Assembly (NCBI GenBank): GCA_030272155.1
Contig: CP126200.1
Location: 992,001 to 1,056,000, forward strand
Origin: Tetradesmus obliquus
Taxonomy: Eukaryota > Chlorophyta > Chlorophyceae > Sphaeropleales > Scenedesmaceae
Reading direction: 5' to 3'
Length of the DNA: 64,000 nucleotides
Positions 1-9,826 of the stretch are shown piece after piece (the first letter of the stretch is position 1; each line of letters begins with the position of its first letter). Under the pieces are notes generated by a model, which ran no database searches, was not told where the DNA came from, and worked only from the letters and a program-made list of their open reading frames with translations. Both the position numbers and the translations under genes were made by a program.

Positions 1-2
1 TA

Positions 3-548
3 GACCCAGACCAGCAGTACAGCCCACCTTTGACACGCAGCGACCTGGGCAGCCTGGCCCTTACATGGCCGCAGCTGCAGCAGCTGCAGCTGGTCCGCGC
101 TGTGGCTGAGGCACCAGCAGCAGCGGCAGCTGGGCAGGAGCTAGCAGATCAGGGTGTGTCGTCAGCTTACAGCAATGAATTCAATGCAGGTCACCTTGCA
201 CATGTTGCGCCAGCAGTGCTTGCTGGTTGGTCTGCACTGCTGCAGCTGACGGCGCTGACGGAGCTGTGGGCTGGAGGCAATGAGATCACAGACGGTGCTT
301 TGCAGGAGCTCGCGGCACTGACCAGGCTGAAGAGTCTCACCCTGCTGCCGTGCGCCAGCATCACCGCTGTCGGCTTGCTGCAGCTGACACAGCTGACCGG
401 CCTTACGTACCTTAGGGTCAATGATGACATCAGTGCAGAAGGCTGGGATGGGGGTGCACTGGATGCTTTCAAACACGATGGCGGCTTGGTGATGTGGGGC
501 GCGGTAAGCAGTGCTTCACCACAGACAATTAGCTGGGGCGTGGAGTGA
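3..548 (+). CDS. C-terminal part of a leucine-rich-repeat protein (5' truncated by window edge)
   Basis: The frame is open from base 3 to a TGA at 546-548, so the gene begins outside the window. The visible 181 residues hold LRR-like units: LLQLTALTELWAGGNEITDG, then LQELAALTRLKSLTLLPC and LLQLTQLTGLTYLRV. The 'IT..GL..L..LT.L..L' pattern resembles the cysteine-containing/F-box type LRRs common in chlorophytes. That is a family resemblance, not an identification. An in-frame donor (GCG/gtaagc at 503/504) could splice out the last residues and join, in phase, to the acceptor before 864, which would move the stop to 1043. No F-box, kinase or NB-ARC domain is visible in the part present, so partner and role cannot be given. 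Confidence 0.6.
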   Translation, partial: DPDQQYSPPLTRSDLGSLALTWPQLQQLQLVRAVAEAPAAAAAGQELADQGVSSAYSNEFNAGHLAHVAPAVLAGWSALLQLTALTELWAGGNEITDGALQELAALTRLKSLTLLPCASITAVGLLQLTQLTGLTYLRVNDDISAEGWDGGALDAFKHDGGLVMWGAVSSASPQTISWGVE

Positions 549-863
549 CCGCAATCAAAGCACTGAGCAATACAGCACAGTTACTCAGCTCCTTTCGCCT
601 CCGTGGTAATGTGTTGTGAGGCTGGTGTGTGAAGCTGATAGCATAACCAGCTGGTGCTCCTGAGCAAGTGATTGTGTGTTACCTTGCTGCATGTGTGTGT
701 ACTTGGCAGGCAGGGATCCCCCCAGGAGACCTGCCTGGTCGTGCTTGTGCTCATGCGCCTGGGCTAGTCCTAGTTGCTGGTGCATACACTGCAGGGCTGC
801 AAGGCTGTGGTGAACCTCACCTGACAACACCTTGCGCCGCCATACATTCACATGTGCGTACAG

Positions 864-1043
864 GGACCTTTCCCAGATGTGTGGCGGCAGCTGCTTACGT
901 GGTGCAAGCGCAACACACACTGCCTGGACAAGATGCTGGAAGAGCAGCAGCAGCTTGTGTGGCTGCAAGCACAGCAGCTGCAGCAGCAGGCGCTACAACT
1001 GCAGGGTAAGTGGCACTTCCTCAGCAGTTCAAGTGCATGGTGA
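864..1043 (+). CDS. Possible terminal exon of the upstream LRR gene
   Basis: A TGCGTACAG acceptor precedes an open frame beginning GPFPDVWRQLLTWCKRNTHC. It continues with a glutamine-rich helical stretch (MLEEQQQLVWLQAQQLQQQ) and stops at 1041-1043. A GTAAGT donor at 1006 would give an alternative end in phase 1. The acceptor is in phase with the GCG/gtaagc donor at 503, so it could be the last exon of the LRR gene. No family was recognised. The helical, charged composition looks coding, but this may equally be part of an unrelated transcript. Confidence 0.3.
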   Translation, partial: GPFPDVWRQLLTWCKRNTHCLDKMLEEQQQLVWLQAQQLQQQALQLQGKWHFLSSSSAW

Positions 1044-1723
1044 CCCTGTTGACCCTAATAAATAACTGGTGATGCATGCAATCTTGTGTGGCAGCATGCA
1101 TGCATGTAAAAGCACAACAGGCTGCCACGCTATGTGTACACTGCACACCATCAAAATTCCAAGCGAGTCGCTGTTTGTCCACATGCTCACCAGCACAGGG
1201 ATGAACAAAAGTGCTAGGAGACTGCACTGCTGGTGTTGGCTTGTTGACAGGCTGCACAAGCACAACCTTTTCACATCACACGTGCATAAATTGCACACTT
1301 ACCCTGTACTGTACATGCAGATCATCTGTATAGTGTACATGAGTTCAGCATGTCTGCGCATGCCGTCTCAATTTCCTTGACTCATTCGGAACTCCCCACG
1401 TGTTCAACTGCCAGTGGCAGCGGACACAGCTCATCGACTTGCACTTCTTGGTCCAGGTTCATTTGGCGCGCACACGGTTGTCAAACTCCGCGGTTGCTGC
1501 AATTTTCAGCCTGGAATCCTGGCAGGGTTGCAGCCTGCCTGAGGCCTGAAGCTGAGCCAATCATTGGCTCACAGTGTGCTCCTGTGCAGCCGCATACTGG
1601 AGTCTGTTGGGACCAGCGGGACGCCTGGCTTGCTACATTCACAGGACACAGGGCAAATAGGCCTGTCCCAAGCCTGCTTGGAAGATGCTGAATTCAAGAG
1701 GAGAAGTTCACCTCCGAGGCTGC

Positions 1724-1763
1724 TGAATGGTGCTGCTGACATGGATGTCAGCAGCACCATTCA
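1724..1763. repeat. Perfect inverted repeat, 18-bp arms, 4-nt loop
   Basis: TGAATGGTGCTGCTGACA at 1724-1741 and its exact reverse complement at 1746-1763 flank the loop TGGA. It lies 8 bp before a second, longer perfect palindrome. Confidence 0.95.
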
Positions 1764-1771
1764 GGTGCACC

Positions 1772-1823
1772 ATTCAGGTGATCATACATCTGCAGATATC
1801 TGCAGATGTATGATCACCTGAAT
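1772..1823. repeat. Perfect 52-bp palindrome, 26-bp arms, no loop
   Basis: The arm at 1772-1797 (starting ATTCAGGTGATCATACATCT) is followed immediately by its exact reverse complement at 1798-1823. The motif ATTCAGGTG also occurs at 1760-1768, linking it to the first inverted repeat. No coding function is seen. It could be a cruciform-forming site, a foldback-element remnant, or the source of a hairpin RNA. Confidence 0.95.
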
Positions 1824-2211
1824 TTCCATAGGCAGCCTCAGCAGGTGAAACAAAGCGCTCTAATAGCCCTCACGAGAGAAGATTTTTTGAGGATACGAGA
1901 TACACAGTCCCAGCGTAGTGCCTGGCATTGCCAGCTCCGAGCTGAGTCAGCTGGTCAAACATGCTTCACCCCAAACCGCGGTGTCGGACAACCTTGTTAA
2001 CCCTGTGCAGATGTGCTTTATTTTGCCGGTCCTCACCGTTGCTGGCCAGCGGCCTGCTTCCTGCTGGCTGGCCCATCATCTGTACGCTCGCTTTGACCTT
2101 GCCAGGGTGCTGCTCAAAGACCTCACAGGCCAGCCGTGCTTTCTGATCGGGACTGGCTGTTTGCATCGACCTATCATTATTTCTATGCATTTCTTGGCAA
2201 TGCACGGCAGT

Positions 2212-3481
2212 ATGGCCAAGGCAGTCACCACAAGCAGTGCTGCAAGCACGCGGCAAGCCCGCCGAACGCCCACCGCACGAAGCTACCCCAATCAAGAGCA
2301 TCATACACACCTCGTCAGCAGGGTCACCGCTGGCCTCTGCACAGGTCAGCAAGTCAGACTTCGTGTGAGGCGTTTTGCCTTCCCGTGGCGTAGCTCTGTT
2401 CTAGCTTTACCCTAAGGCCCTCGGCACGCACTGTGGCCGAAACGTTGTGTTTCTGATGCATCTCAACGCAGGCCTCCTACTGCTGAGCAGCGCACAGCCT
2501 GCCCAGGCAGCTGCCCCTGAGCTGGTGCTGCTGGACACCAGCAACACAGCAGTGCTGCAGTCATTGAGGCAGCTCAACAAGGCCAAAGACCGCTTCGGCT
2601 CGGAGGACCCACCAGCAGCTCTCAGCTCCCGTTTCAATGTAAGCACCAGCATTTGCAGCCTGGGCACAGTTGCAGCTGGCTAAATTTGTGCTAGTCAAGC
2701 CAGCGCAGCTTTCTCTGCAACATGTGCGCCTACATGGCGCGTGCACCACACTTGTCCATCAGCTTGCTAAGTGGCCCGGCAGAATTTGCAAACGGCTTCG
2801 CGTGGCGGCAGCAGGCGCACCTGCCAGCCCATCGGCCTCAAGGCGGTTAACTTTGAAAGAGCAGGGGCAGTGGCTGTGGCTTGCATGCTATGACTCCGAA
2901 CACTTTTTAAACCCCTCCTTAAACACGCAACCCTTGTTTGCTTTTGCAGGGAGCTCTGCAGCAGCTGCAGCGCATCGAGCTGCTGGTCAAGATTGATCAG
3001 TATGACAATGCGCGCATGGCACTGCGCCAGGGCTCGTTCCAGAGCCTGCGGATGGACTTGGGCTATGGCCAGGAGATGTACAGGGTGGTCAAGCCACAGG
3101 TGAGGGGCGCATGCAGCTGATTCACGGCAGCAACACGTGCATGACCACTGACCAATGTAGTGCTTCTCATGCGAGACTGCTTCGCTACAAAACACAGCAA
3201 CATCATATGACTTCACATGACATGGCAGTTGCCACGCTGCTCAGCAACACGGGCCCTGGTTTGTTTGCGCACGTCAGTTGAGGCGTACTTGCTGCCTCTT
3301 TTGCTCGTGACATCTTCAAACTGCTGCTGTGCAGGTTGTGCGTGAGGTCATCGAGGGGGTGGAGCAGCTCGACCAGCAGCTGAAGCGCCGCGAGCCTGCA
3401 GAAGCCATCAAACCCAAGCTGCAGGGCTTGCAGGAGCGCCTGGGTGACCTGGCAACCCTCATGTCTGACATGACGAAGTGA
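2212..3481 (+). CDS. PsbQ-like thylakoid-lumen protein
   Basis: Four exons (2212-2344, 2472-2638, 2950-3099, 3335-3481) join in phase to 198 codons plus stop, close to the length of algal PsbQ precursors. The N-terminus (MAKAVTTSSAASTRQARRTP) is basic and hydroxylated like a plastid transit peptide. A hydrophobic stretch (VTAGLCTGLLLLSSAQPAQA) follows, ending in an AxA-type site, which together make a bipartite lumen-targeting signal. The mature part is all helical. Segments such as NARMALRQGSFQSLRMDLGY and EVIEGVEQLDQQLKRREPAE match the helix pattern of the PsbQ four-helix bundle. Known family members are extrinsic photosystem II subunits or NDH-associated PsbQ-like proteins; which one this is cannot be settled by eye. 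The start was chosen because it gives the targeting signal and correct phase. Exon 1 is the least certain part. Confidence 0.65.
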
Positions 3482-3841
3482 TGGCAGGCTCTGCTGCAGG
3501 ATGTTGGCTGGGCTGTGGCTGCCTGTGCAACCGCGGCTGTTTTGTTCAGACCTACCACTGTACTATTTGAACGTCCGACTGGATACCACTTGGTGCACGG
3601 GGCATATGGTGGACTCGTCAGTAATATATCCATGGTTGCGCGGCAATGTATCGGGTCAGCCGCCGTTTTTGATTACTGTAGTAATGGGTGCCTACTGCAG
3701 AGCACTATACGGAACTTGTCGTCACGACTTTGTGACTGTCCTGCCTTGCATCGTGTAGTGCAGGCCTCTGTTGGCAGCGGTCTGGTGTGTGTGCCACACT
3801 GTGTAGGTAGTCGCGCATGAGCAGAGCATCTTACGCATCTG

Positions 3842-4031
3842 CTGCATCTGGCTGGTATGTGGCCGGTTGCGCGCTAACTTTGGTGCGCAGCATTGAGCAT
3901 ATTAACAAGAGCATAGCAACAATGCAGTGCTGCGCCTGGTTGCAGCATCTGGTATGTGGCAGGTTGCGTGCTAACTTTGGTGCGCAGCACTGAGCACAGC
4001 AACAAGAGCGTGGTAGCAATGCAGTGCTGCA
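3842..4031. repeat. Tandem duplication, unit about 97-100 bp, intergenic
   Basis: The block around GCTAACTTTGGTGCGCAG occurs at about 3842-3933 and again at 3942-4031, with point differences. It lies outside any recognised exon. It shows that local tandem duplication of about 100 bp is not confined to exon edges in this genome. Confidence 0.85.
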
Positions 4032-5515
4032 GAGGCTGCCCATCCTTGTGGGTGGCGCAAGATGTGCCTGACCCCTGCAGCAGCATGTGCACTCATGCTC
4101 CTCTTGTCACGTTTGCTCATATATCATGCGGGTATTTGCAGGCCCGTGGGGCTTGGCAGCTTGCAAGTAAGTGCTAGAACTCCAGGTGCACCGACGGCAA
4201 GCATCACATGGCGAGTGGTTGTGCGCGTGGTATGGTCGCAGACGCAAGTGCTGAGATCAGTGCTGCTGAAGGCACTCAATGCTGATGGCTTTTGCCTAGG
4301 ATGGTCGATGCTTTGCCAGGAGTATTTTCTGCCTCAGCGTGCTGGGTGTCAGCACAAAAGCCCAGCCCAATACTTTCTGTGTTGCTTTGCATAGTATTTG
4401 GATGCTGTGTGGCATCCGCCTGCAGGAGTGGGTGCTGAGGGACATGTCTTGCACCTGCCATGCCCAGCGCTGCTGGGCCAGACATCTCAGTCTGAATCGC
4501 CACTTGTGCGGTGACGGCGCTAGCTGTCGGCCGGGCACAAGTCATGTGCGCTACTTTGGCGCTGTGTTGGTGCCGTGCAGTCGACCCGAGTTATGTAGCG
4601 GCATTGTATCCGGGGCATCTACATACCATATATCGCCTTGCCAGCAAGGGAAGGATGGTGCACTTGTTCAAATTTGCAGAAGTTTAGGCAGCGCCCACTG
4701 ATGTAGTTGCAGTGGCCTGCATGCAGTACAGGCAGGTGCGAGATGCTTGACAGGCGTAACAGGAAGCACATGAAGCAAGCAGAGTTGCAGCAGGATGCTG
4801 TACTCAACATCACTTGCTTGTACTTACAGCACATGTGCGCTTGGTGGTTGAAGCCTGCTTGTTGTTTGGCGATTGGCAGGCAGTTTATGCTGGTTTTGCA
4901 TCGAAGTGTGTCATGTGCATGCAGTTGCCGGCAGTTCTCAGCGAGATGTGCGTGCTGTTGACACAGAGCCGTTTTGTTTGTGTTGTGAGTACAGAGCAGT
5001 GCTGTCCTATAGAGTAGTGGTCACGTGGAGGTTTAGTAGTTGGTGGTACTGTTGTGTTGTGACGCGCTGGTAGGAGTGTGCTTTAGATGCTAGCACACAG
5101 CGCCCTAGGTGGCACCTGCTTCATGCATGATGATGTTTTCACCTTGTTTTGAGTGCCAGCCCGCTTGTTACGTGTTCTGGCATTGCTTGCAAGGCATAGC
5201 TTGGGGTATGCAAGGTGTTTTGTGGAGCAAGGTCTGGTTGTTTGAGAGCAGGTGCTGTGCTTTAGTGAAAGTTGACATGTTTGCAGTGCCTGCCTTCTGG
5301 CAACATGTGGCTGATCAAGCACGTCCATGTGCGTGGTGTAAGGAGGCAAGTGAAGCACGAGTACAGGGTGTGGTCGCTGATATGTTTCGCTGTGGTTGCT
5401 GTGTGGTTGTGCACAAAGCAGGGCACGGGATACCTTCCACTATGCAAGTAGTGTGTTTGGCATCCCGGAGCAGCTGTACAGAGCCAGTGTGTGTGCGCAG
5501 TTCAGGTTGGATGAG

Positions 5516-5745
5516 TGAGCGAGTGACTGAGTGTGAGTGAGTGAGAGTCAACGAGTGCCAGCGCGTGTGTGTGTGAGTGAGAGTGAGCGCGTCTGTGAGT
5601 GCGAGCGAGTGTGTGAGCGAGTGAGTGAGGAAAAGCGAGCGAGTGAGTGAGTGAGTGCGAGTGACTGAGTGTTGAGAGTGAGAGGGTGTGCCTGAGTGAC
5701 AAGAGTGTGTGTGAGAGCAAGAGTGTGTGAGAGAGAGAGCGCGTG
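5516..5745. repeat. Degenerate GTGAGT/GAGTGAGC microsatellite
   Basis: About 230 bp of alternating GAGT, GAGC and GTGT units. On the plus strand many units read GTGAGT or GTGAGC, identical to the strongest 5' splice-site consensus used by the genes in this window. No coding potential is supported. Confidence 0.9.
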
Positions 5746-6802
5746 CGCGCGGTGAAGTGGAGAATGATAGACAGCGTCAGACAAAACAGTCCCAGTCAAT
5801 GCTTGCTGATGTGGCTGCTTGGCTTCAATGTCAAGCAGTGGGAAGGCTTTCGACTTACAGTGAGCACCTGTCATTCCGCCATACTCCCCCCTGGTTGCCA
5901 CAGTGTACGGCATTGCAGTTGCGTGCGGGTACCCTGCTCTTGCGTGTACACAGCGCACATGATGGATGCATGACCGTGAGGCAGGGACAGCTGTTGTGTC
6001 TGCAAAGCATTATTACAAGCATGTCATCCAGACCACCCTCAAGATGCACGCAACTGCATGCACCAGCTGCAGTGGTAGTGCTCATCTGCAACTCTTTGTA
6101 TCATTTACTATATAACGCTTCTACATTTGCTGCGCGCGGCTTCCTCAACCTGATGCAAGACACACGTGCCATCAGCACTAGCACCACACATGTAACTGTG
6201 GCAGCCTGCCAGTATCGATACAGGATATCCTGCAAGCGCCTGTGCATCCTCAGCTTCGGTTCCTGCAAGGCTGCTTCTTGCTGTAGCCAGCCCACTGCTG
6301 ACCCTTTGGTGTGCTGCGTAGTAAGCGGTGGTGGCTGCAGAAGCGCGCTGCTTGGCTGCAAAAATGCTGTTCGCCAGGCTGTAGGTGAAGCGCGCGTACT
6401 TGTGGTGCAACGCCAGCAACCTGGGCCCTGCATGCATGAGTGGCATTGAGTGCAGTCTTTTAGCATGCATCTGGCCTTTTTGGCTCAAGAGCAAGCAGGC
6501 AAATGTGTTGCATGTGCATGCTTCAGCAGGGTCTGTTATAAAAATGCAGAATGTTCGCTGGGCCTACCAAGTTGCATGCGTCAGGTTCGATGTGCGTCAT
6601 CTGCAGTAGATTTACTGGACGTTGCTCAGCAACGAGGCTCGTGCGGGGCCAAGGCTGCCTCACCGTTGGAAAACATCGCTGGGGCATGCAGGACACTGGC
6701 ATAACACCATGCCAGGGGTGACCCTGCAGCAGTGGCACTGTGGACCACTGACAGTTGATTGCGACGGTCTACACTGATTCCCGCAGTTCAAGGAGCCTTG
6801 AT

Positions 6803-7047
6803 ATACCTATTTGGCTTGTGTAGACGGCCCTCAGTACATCCTTTGCATCCTGCCCCAGCTGTTGAACAGTAAGGCGTCGCTGCTGTTGCAGGGTCCTGAC
6901 AGGTAGTGGCCAAGGTTTGGTTGGGTTATCGTCGCTCCAGTCATGAATCTGTTGATGGCCTTCTACGAAACATCTACTGCACGTTAAACTGCATACGACC
7001 CAAAAGACGAGAACAGCCGTGCTGCAATGGCGCCAGCGTTCCGCCAT
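6803..7047 (-). CDS. Possible first exon of a small secreted or membrane protein
   Basis: From an ATG at 7047 the minus strand reads MAERWRHCSTAVLVFWVVCS, a basic start followed by a hydrophobic core like a signal peptide. A soluble, glutamine-rich helical segment (TLQQQRRLTVQQLGQDAKDV) follows, before a possible donor (CAAATAG/gtatat) near 6802. The frame itself runs on to a TAG at 6769-6771. No downstream exon or family was recognised, so it could be a chance frame. Its start lies 278 bp downstream of the NUB1 stop, on the same strand. Confidence 0.3.
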
Positions 7048-7324
7048 CAGCCGCGTCAGGGCTTCAGCACGGTAAGTACGTCACTTGTTAGACATGTGAC
7101 AAATTAAGAACAGCAGTATCAGAGTGACCACAACAGCACACCTTGAAAAAACGAGCAGCGTACTCTCGAGAAGTCAAACTGCACAACAAATGACACATGA
7201 CAGGTTTTACGGCGATCCCCATCCCTGTTGATATTGTCGGTTGCAGATGTGCAGCAAATCATCCGTTGTCATTAACTAATCATGCCAGGAACGGCCTCAA
7301 GTCCCCGGCCATCTACTGCTTGCT

Positions 7325-9776
7325 TCAGCTGCCACCAGCACTTGCTGCTGGTGCACTGCTGCCAGATGCCCTGCTGCTGCCATTGGCTGATGCCAGCAGC
7401 GACAAATACAACTGAATAGCTTCGCCATCCTCTGATACATCCATATCATATGCGCTCAGCGGGTCTTCCCCCTTGCCCTGCTTGCCGCGCACTGCGTTGA
7501 CCAGCTCTCCCTCCATCTCACAGTCAACGCCCTCCTCACCCGAGCTGCTGCTGCTGCTGTCCCTGCGGTCGCTGCGCCGCCTGCGCCTCCTGCCACCCTC
7601 AGGTGCAGCTTCCTCTTGTGCAGGCACTCCTGCAGCCTCCACACCTTGTGCTGCTTGTGCAGCAGCTGCTGCTGCATCTGGCTGGTCCTCCTGCATAGCC
7701 TCTGCTGCATCATCACCTGCTGCTTGCTGCTGTGAGGGGCCTGCACCAGCATCCCCACCAGCAGCTGCTGCTGCTTCGCCCCTTGCTACTGCTGCTTCTG
7801 GGTCACGAGCATCCTCCCCCATAGCCTGCACAGCCAGCAGAGGGTGCAGCACAAGCGGTCATTCATGATGCAAGCACATGCAAGCACATGTGTGATGGCA
7901 ACATGAGCGCACGCGCTTTGCACGGCTATGCGTTTTAAACAAAAAGCGCAGCATGCGTGCCACTACCTGTTATTGACAAACATTTGTACGGCCCATGGCC
8001 TTGCAGACCCTAACAACCACCAGAACCACCAGCAACAGCTGCACCTTGCAGCCACATACCTACGTCAGCTGCTCTGCACAAGCCGCACCTGCAGCTGCTC
8101 CAGAGCCCCCTCTATGCTGTTGCCTGCCGCCTTGAGCGCAATGCGTGCAGCCTTCTCTTTGAAGCCCATCGCTGTCAGCCGCCGCACACGGGAGGCCTTC
8201 ACACTCTGTGGGCCCTGCTCCTCCTCCAGCATCTGCAGCAGCCAGCATTTGAATTCTGAATTCAGAGAGCAGCACAGCTTGACAGAAGTTGCATGTGCTG
8301 CGTGTGCATGCGCGTGCACAGAGCCTCAGCCACTGGAAGCGCCAGCTGCGTGTCACGCCATGCAGGCTGCATGTGTTTGCTGCAGAGCTCGCTCTTTTGG
8401 CACAAGGGTGCCTTGCTGCTCTGGCAGCTTCACATATTCAACTCGCCAAAAACACCGCCACAGAGATAGGGGCACATGATGCAATGACTGACAACTCAAT
8501 TCAACTGATCGTTATTTGTATCACGACAAACATAGACATCATGTCTGCTGCAGGCCAAGTACAATCACACCGAACACAGCCAGCCGCCCACTGTTGCGCA
8601 ATCAGCGCCAGCTGCAGCGCGCCGCGCCGCACAGGGTCCCCGAGCTCACAACTATGACATATCAGTAACAGCAAATGATAAAAAAATCCCAACAAGCTAC
8701 CTGTTGCGCAATCAGCGCCAGCTGCAGCGCGCCGCGCCGCACAGGGTCCCCCAGCACGTCCAGCGCAGCCTGGCCGTCGTTGTCAGCAGCACGCAGCGCC
8801 TCCGCAGCCAGGCCCTTCTCATAGCCCAGCTGCAGCAGCTGCTGCAGCGGCTGCTGGTCCACAAACTTGCCGCTGGGCGTCTTGCCGTATGCCTCGCGCT
8901 CGCGCAGCCAGTCGCGCTGCTTGCAGCGTTCCGCGCGGCGCTCCTGCAAGCAGGTGGCAGGTGTGATTACAGGAGTTGAGCAGTGCGGCCGCTTCCTCAG
9001 CGGTGATTCTAGTGAAGCAGAGAAGTGCATGTAAGGTCAGGCTTGAATAGGGCACAGGCTGTACGTGTGCTGCATGTGTTCACTGCAGATAGCGCCAGTT
9101 CCAGCTGCATCCGTCACATAGAAATTCAAAAGTTCAGCGCAAGTGCTGCATGCCTAGCGCAGCGGTTGCCGTACCTGCTCTCGCTGCCGCTGCTCTGTCA
9201 GGAAGTCCACAGCGGCTGCCAGGTCACCGCCACTGAACCTTAGCGCGCGCTGCGCCTCCTGCTCAGCGTAGCCCATCTCAGCCAGCGCCAGCAGCGCGCC
9301 AGGTGACAACTGCATGCGCAAGTAGACAAACACAGTGCATGTCATATTGCGAAATGCAGCACTGTCAGCGTAGCCCAGCCAGCGCTAGGAGCGCGCCATG
9401 GGACAGCTGCATGTGCAAACACAGAAATGTAGCAAGGCGCAGGACACAGTGCAGCACTGTCAGTCCATGGCTGCATGATGTAGTTAGTGAGTCTGTTGCT
9501 GACAGCAAGCGCAGTGTGTGTACAGTAGAAGCATACAAGAGAGGCAGATGGCTATCAGCGCGCCGCACAGCATCTGCCACAGCTTCTAGCATTCATCAGT
9601 ACAGTAACAAGTCGGCTTGCAAGCCTTGCAGGGCGTAGCCTCCCCCACTCAGCAGCCTTGCGCACCTGCAGCCGCTGCCAGCGCGCCTGTGCTGCTGCCA
9701 GGTGGGCTGCTGCTGCTGATGCCTCCCCGCTGTGAAAAGCCACCACGCCCTCCAGCAGCTCCAGCCGCACATAACT

Positions 9777-9826
<50 letters not shown>

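Larger units (their letters stand above)
549..2211. other. Intergenic stretch with one possible exon and paired palindromes
   Basis: No conserved protein was recognised here. It contains the candidate exon at 864-1043 and two perfect inverted repeats (1724-1763 and 1772-1823), listed separately. The remaining short open frames have no convincing composition or splice structure. Confidence 0.5.
3482..7324. other. Long stretch without a recognised gene
   Basis: About 3.8 kb downstream of the PsbQ-like gene. It holds a roughly 97-bp tandem duplication (3842-4031), a GTGAGT-type microsatellite (5516-5745) and one possible first exon on the minus strand (6803-7047). Other open frames look like chance frames: unusual Cys/His/Trp-rich composition, no splice pattern, no family resemblance. 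Confidence 0.5.

Noticed and set aside
5548..5958. Ser/His/Leu-rich minus-strand frames over the GTGAGT repeat
   Set aside because: Pure microsatellite translation (SHTLSLTHS type); no evidence of a gene.
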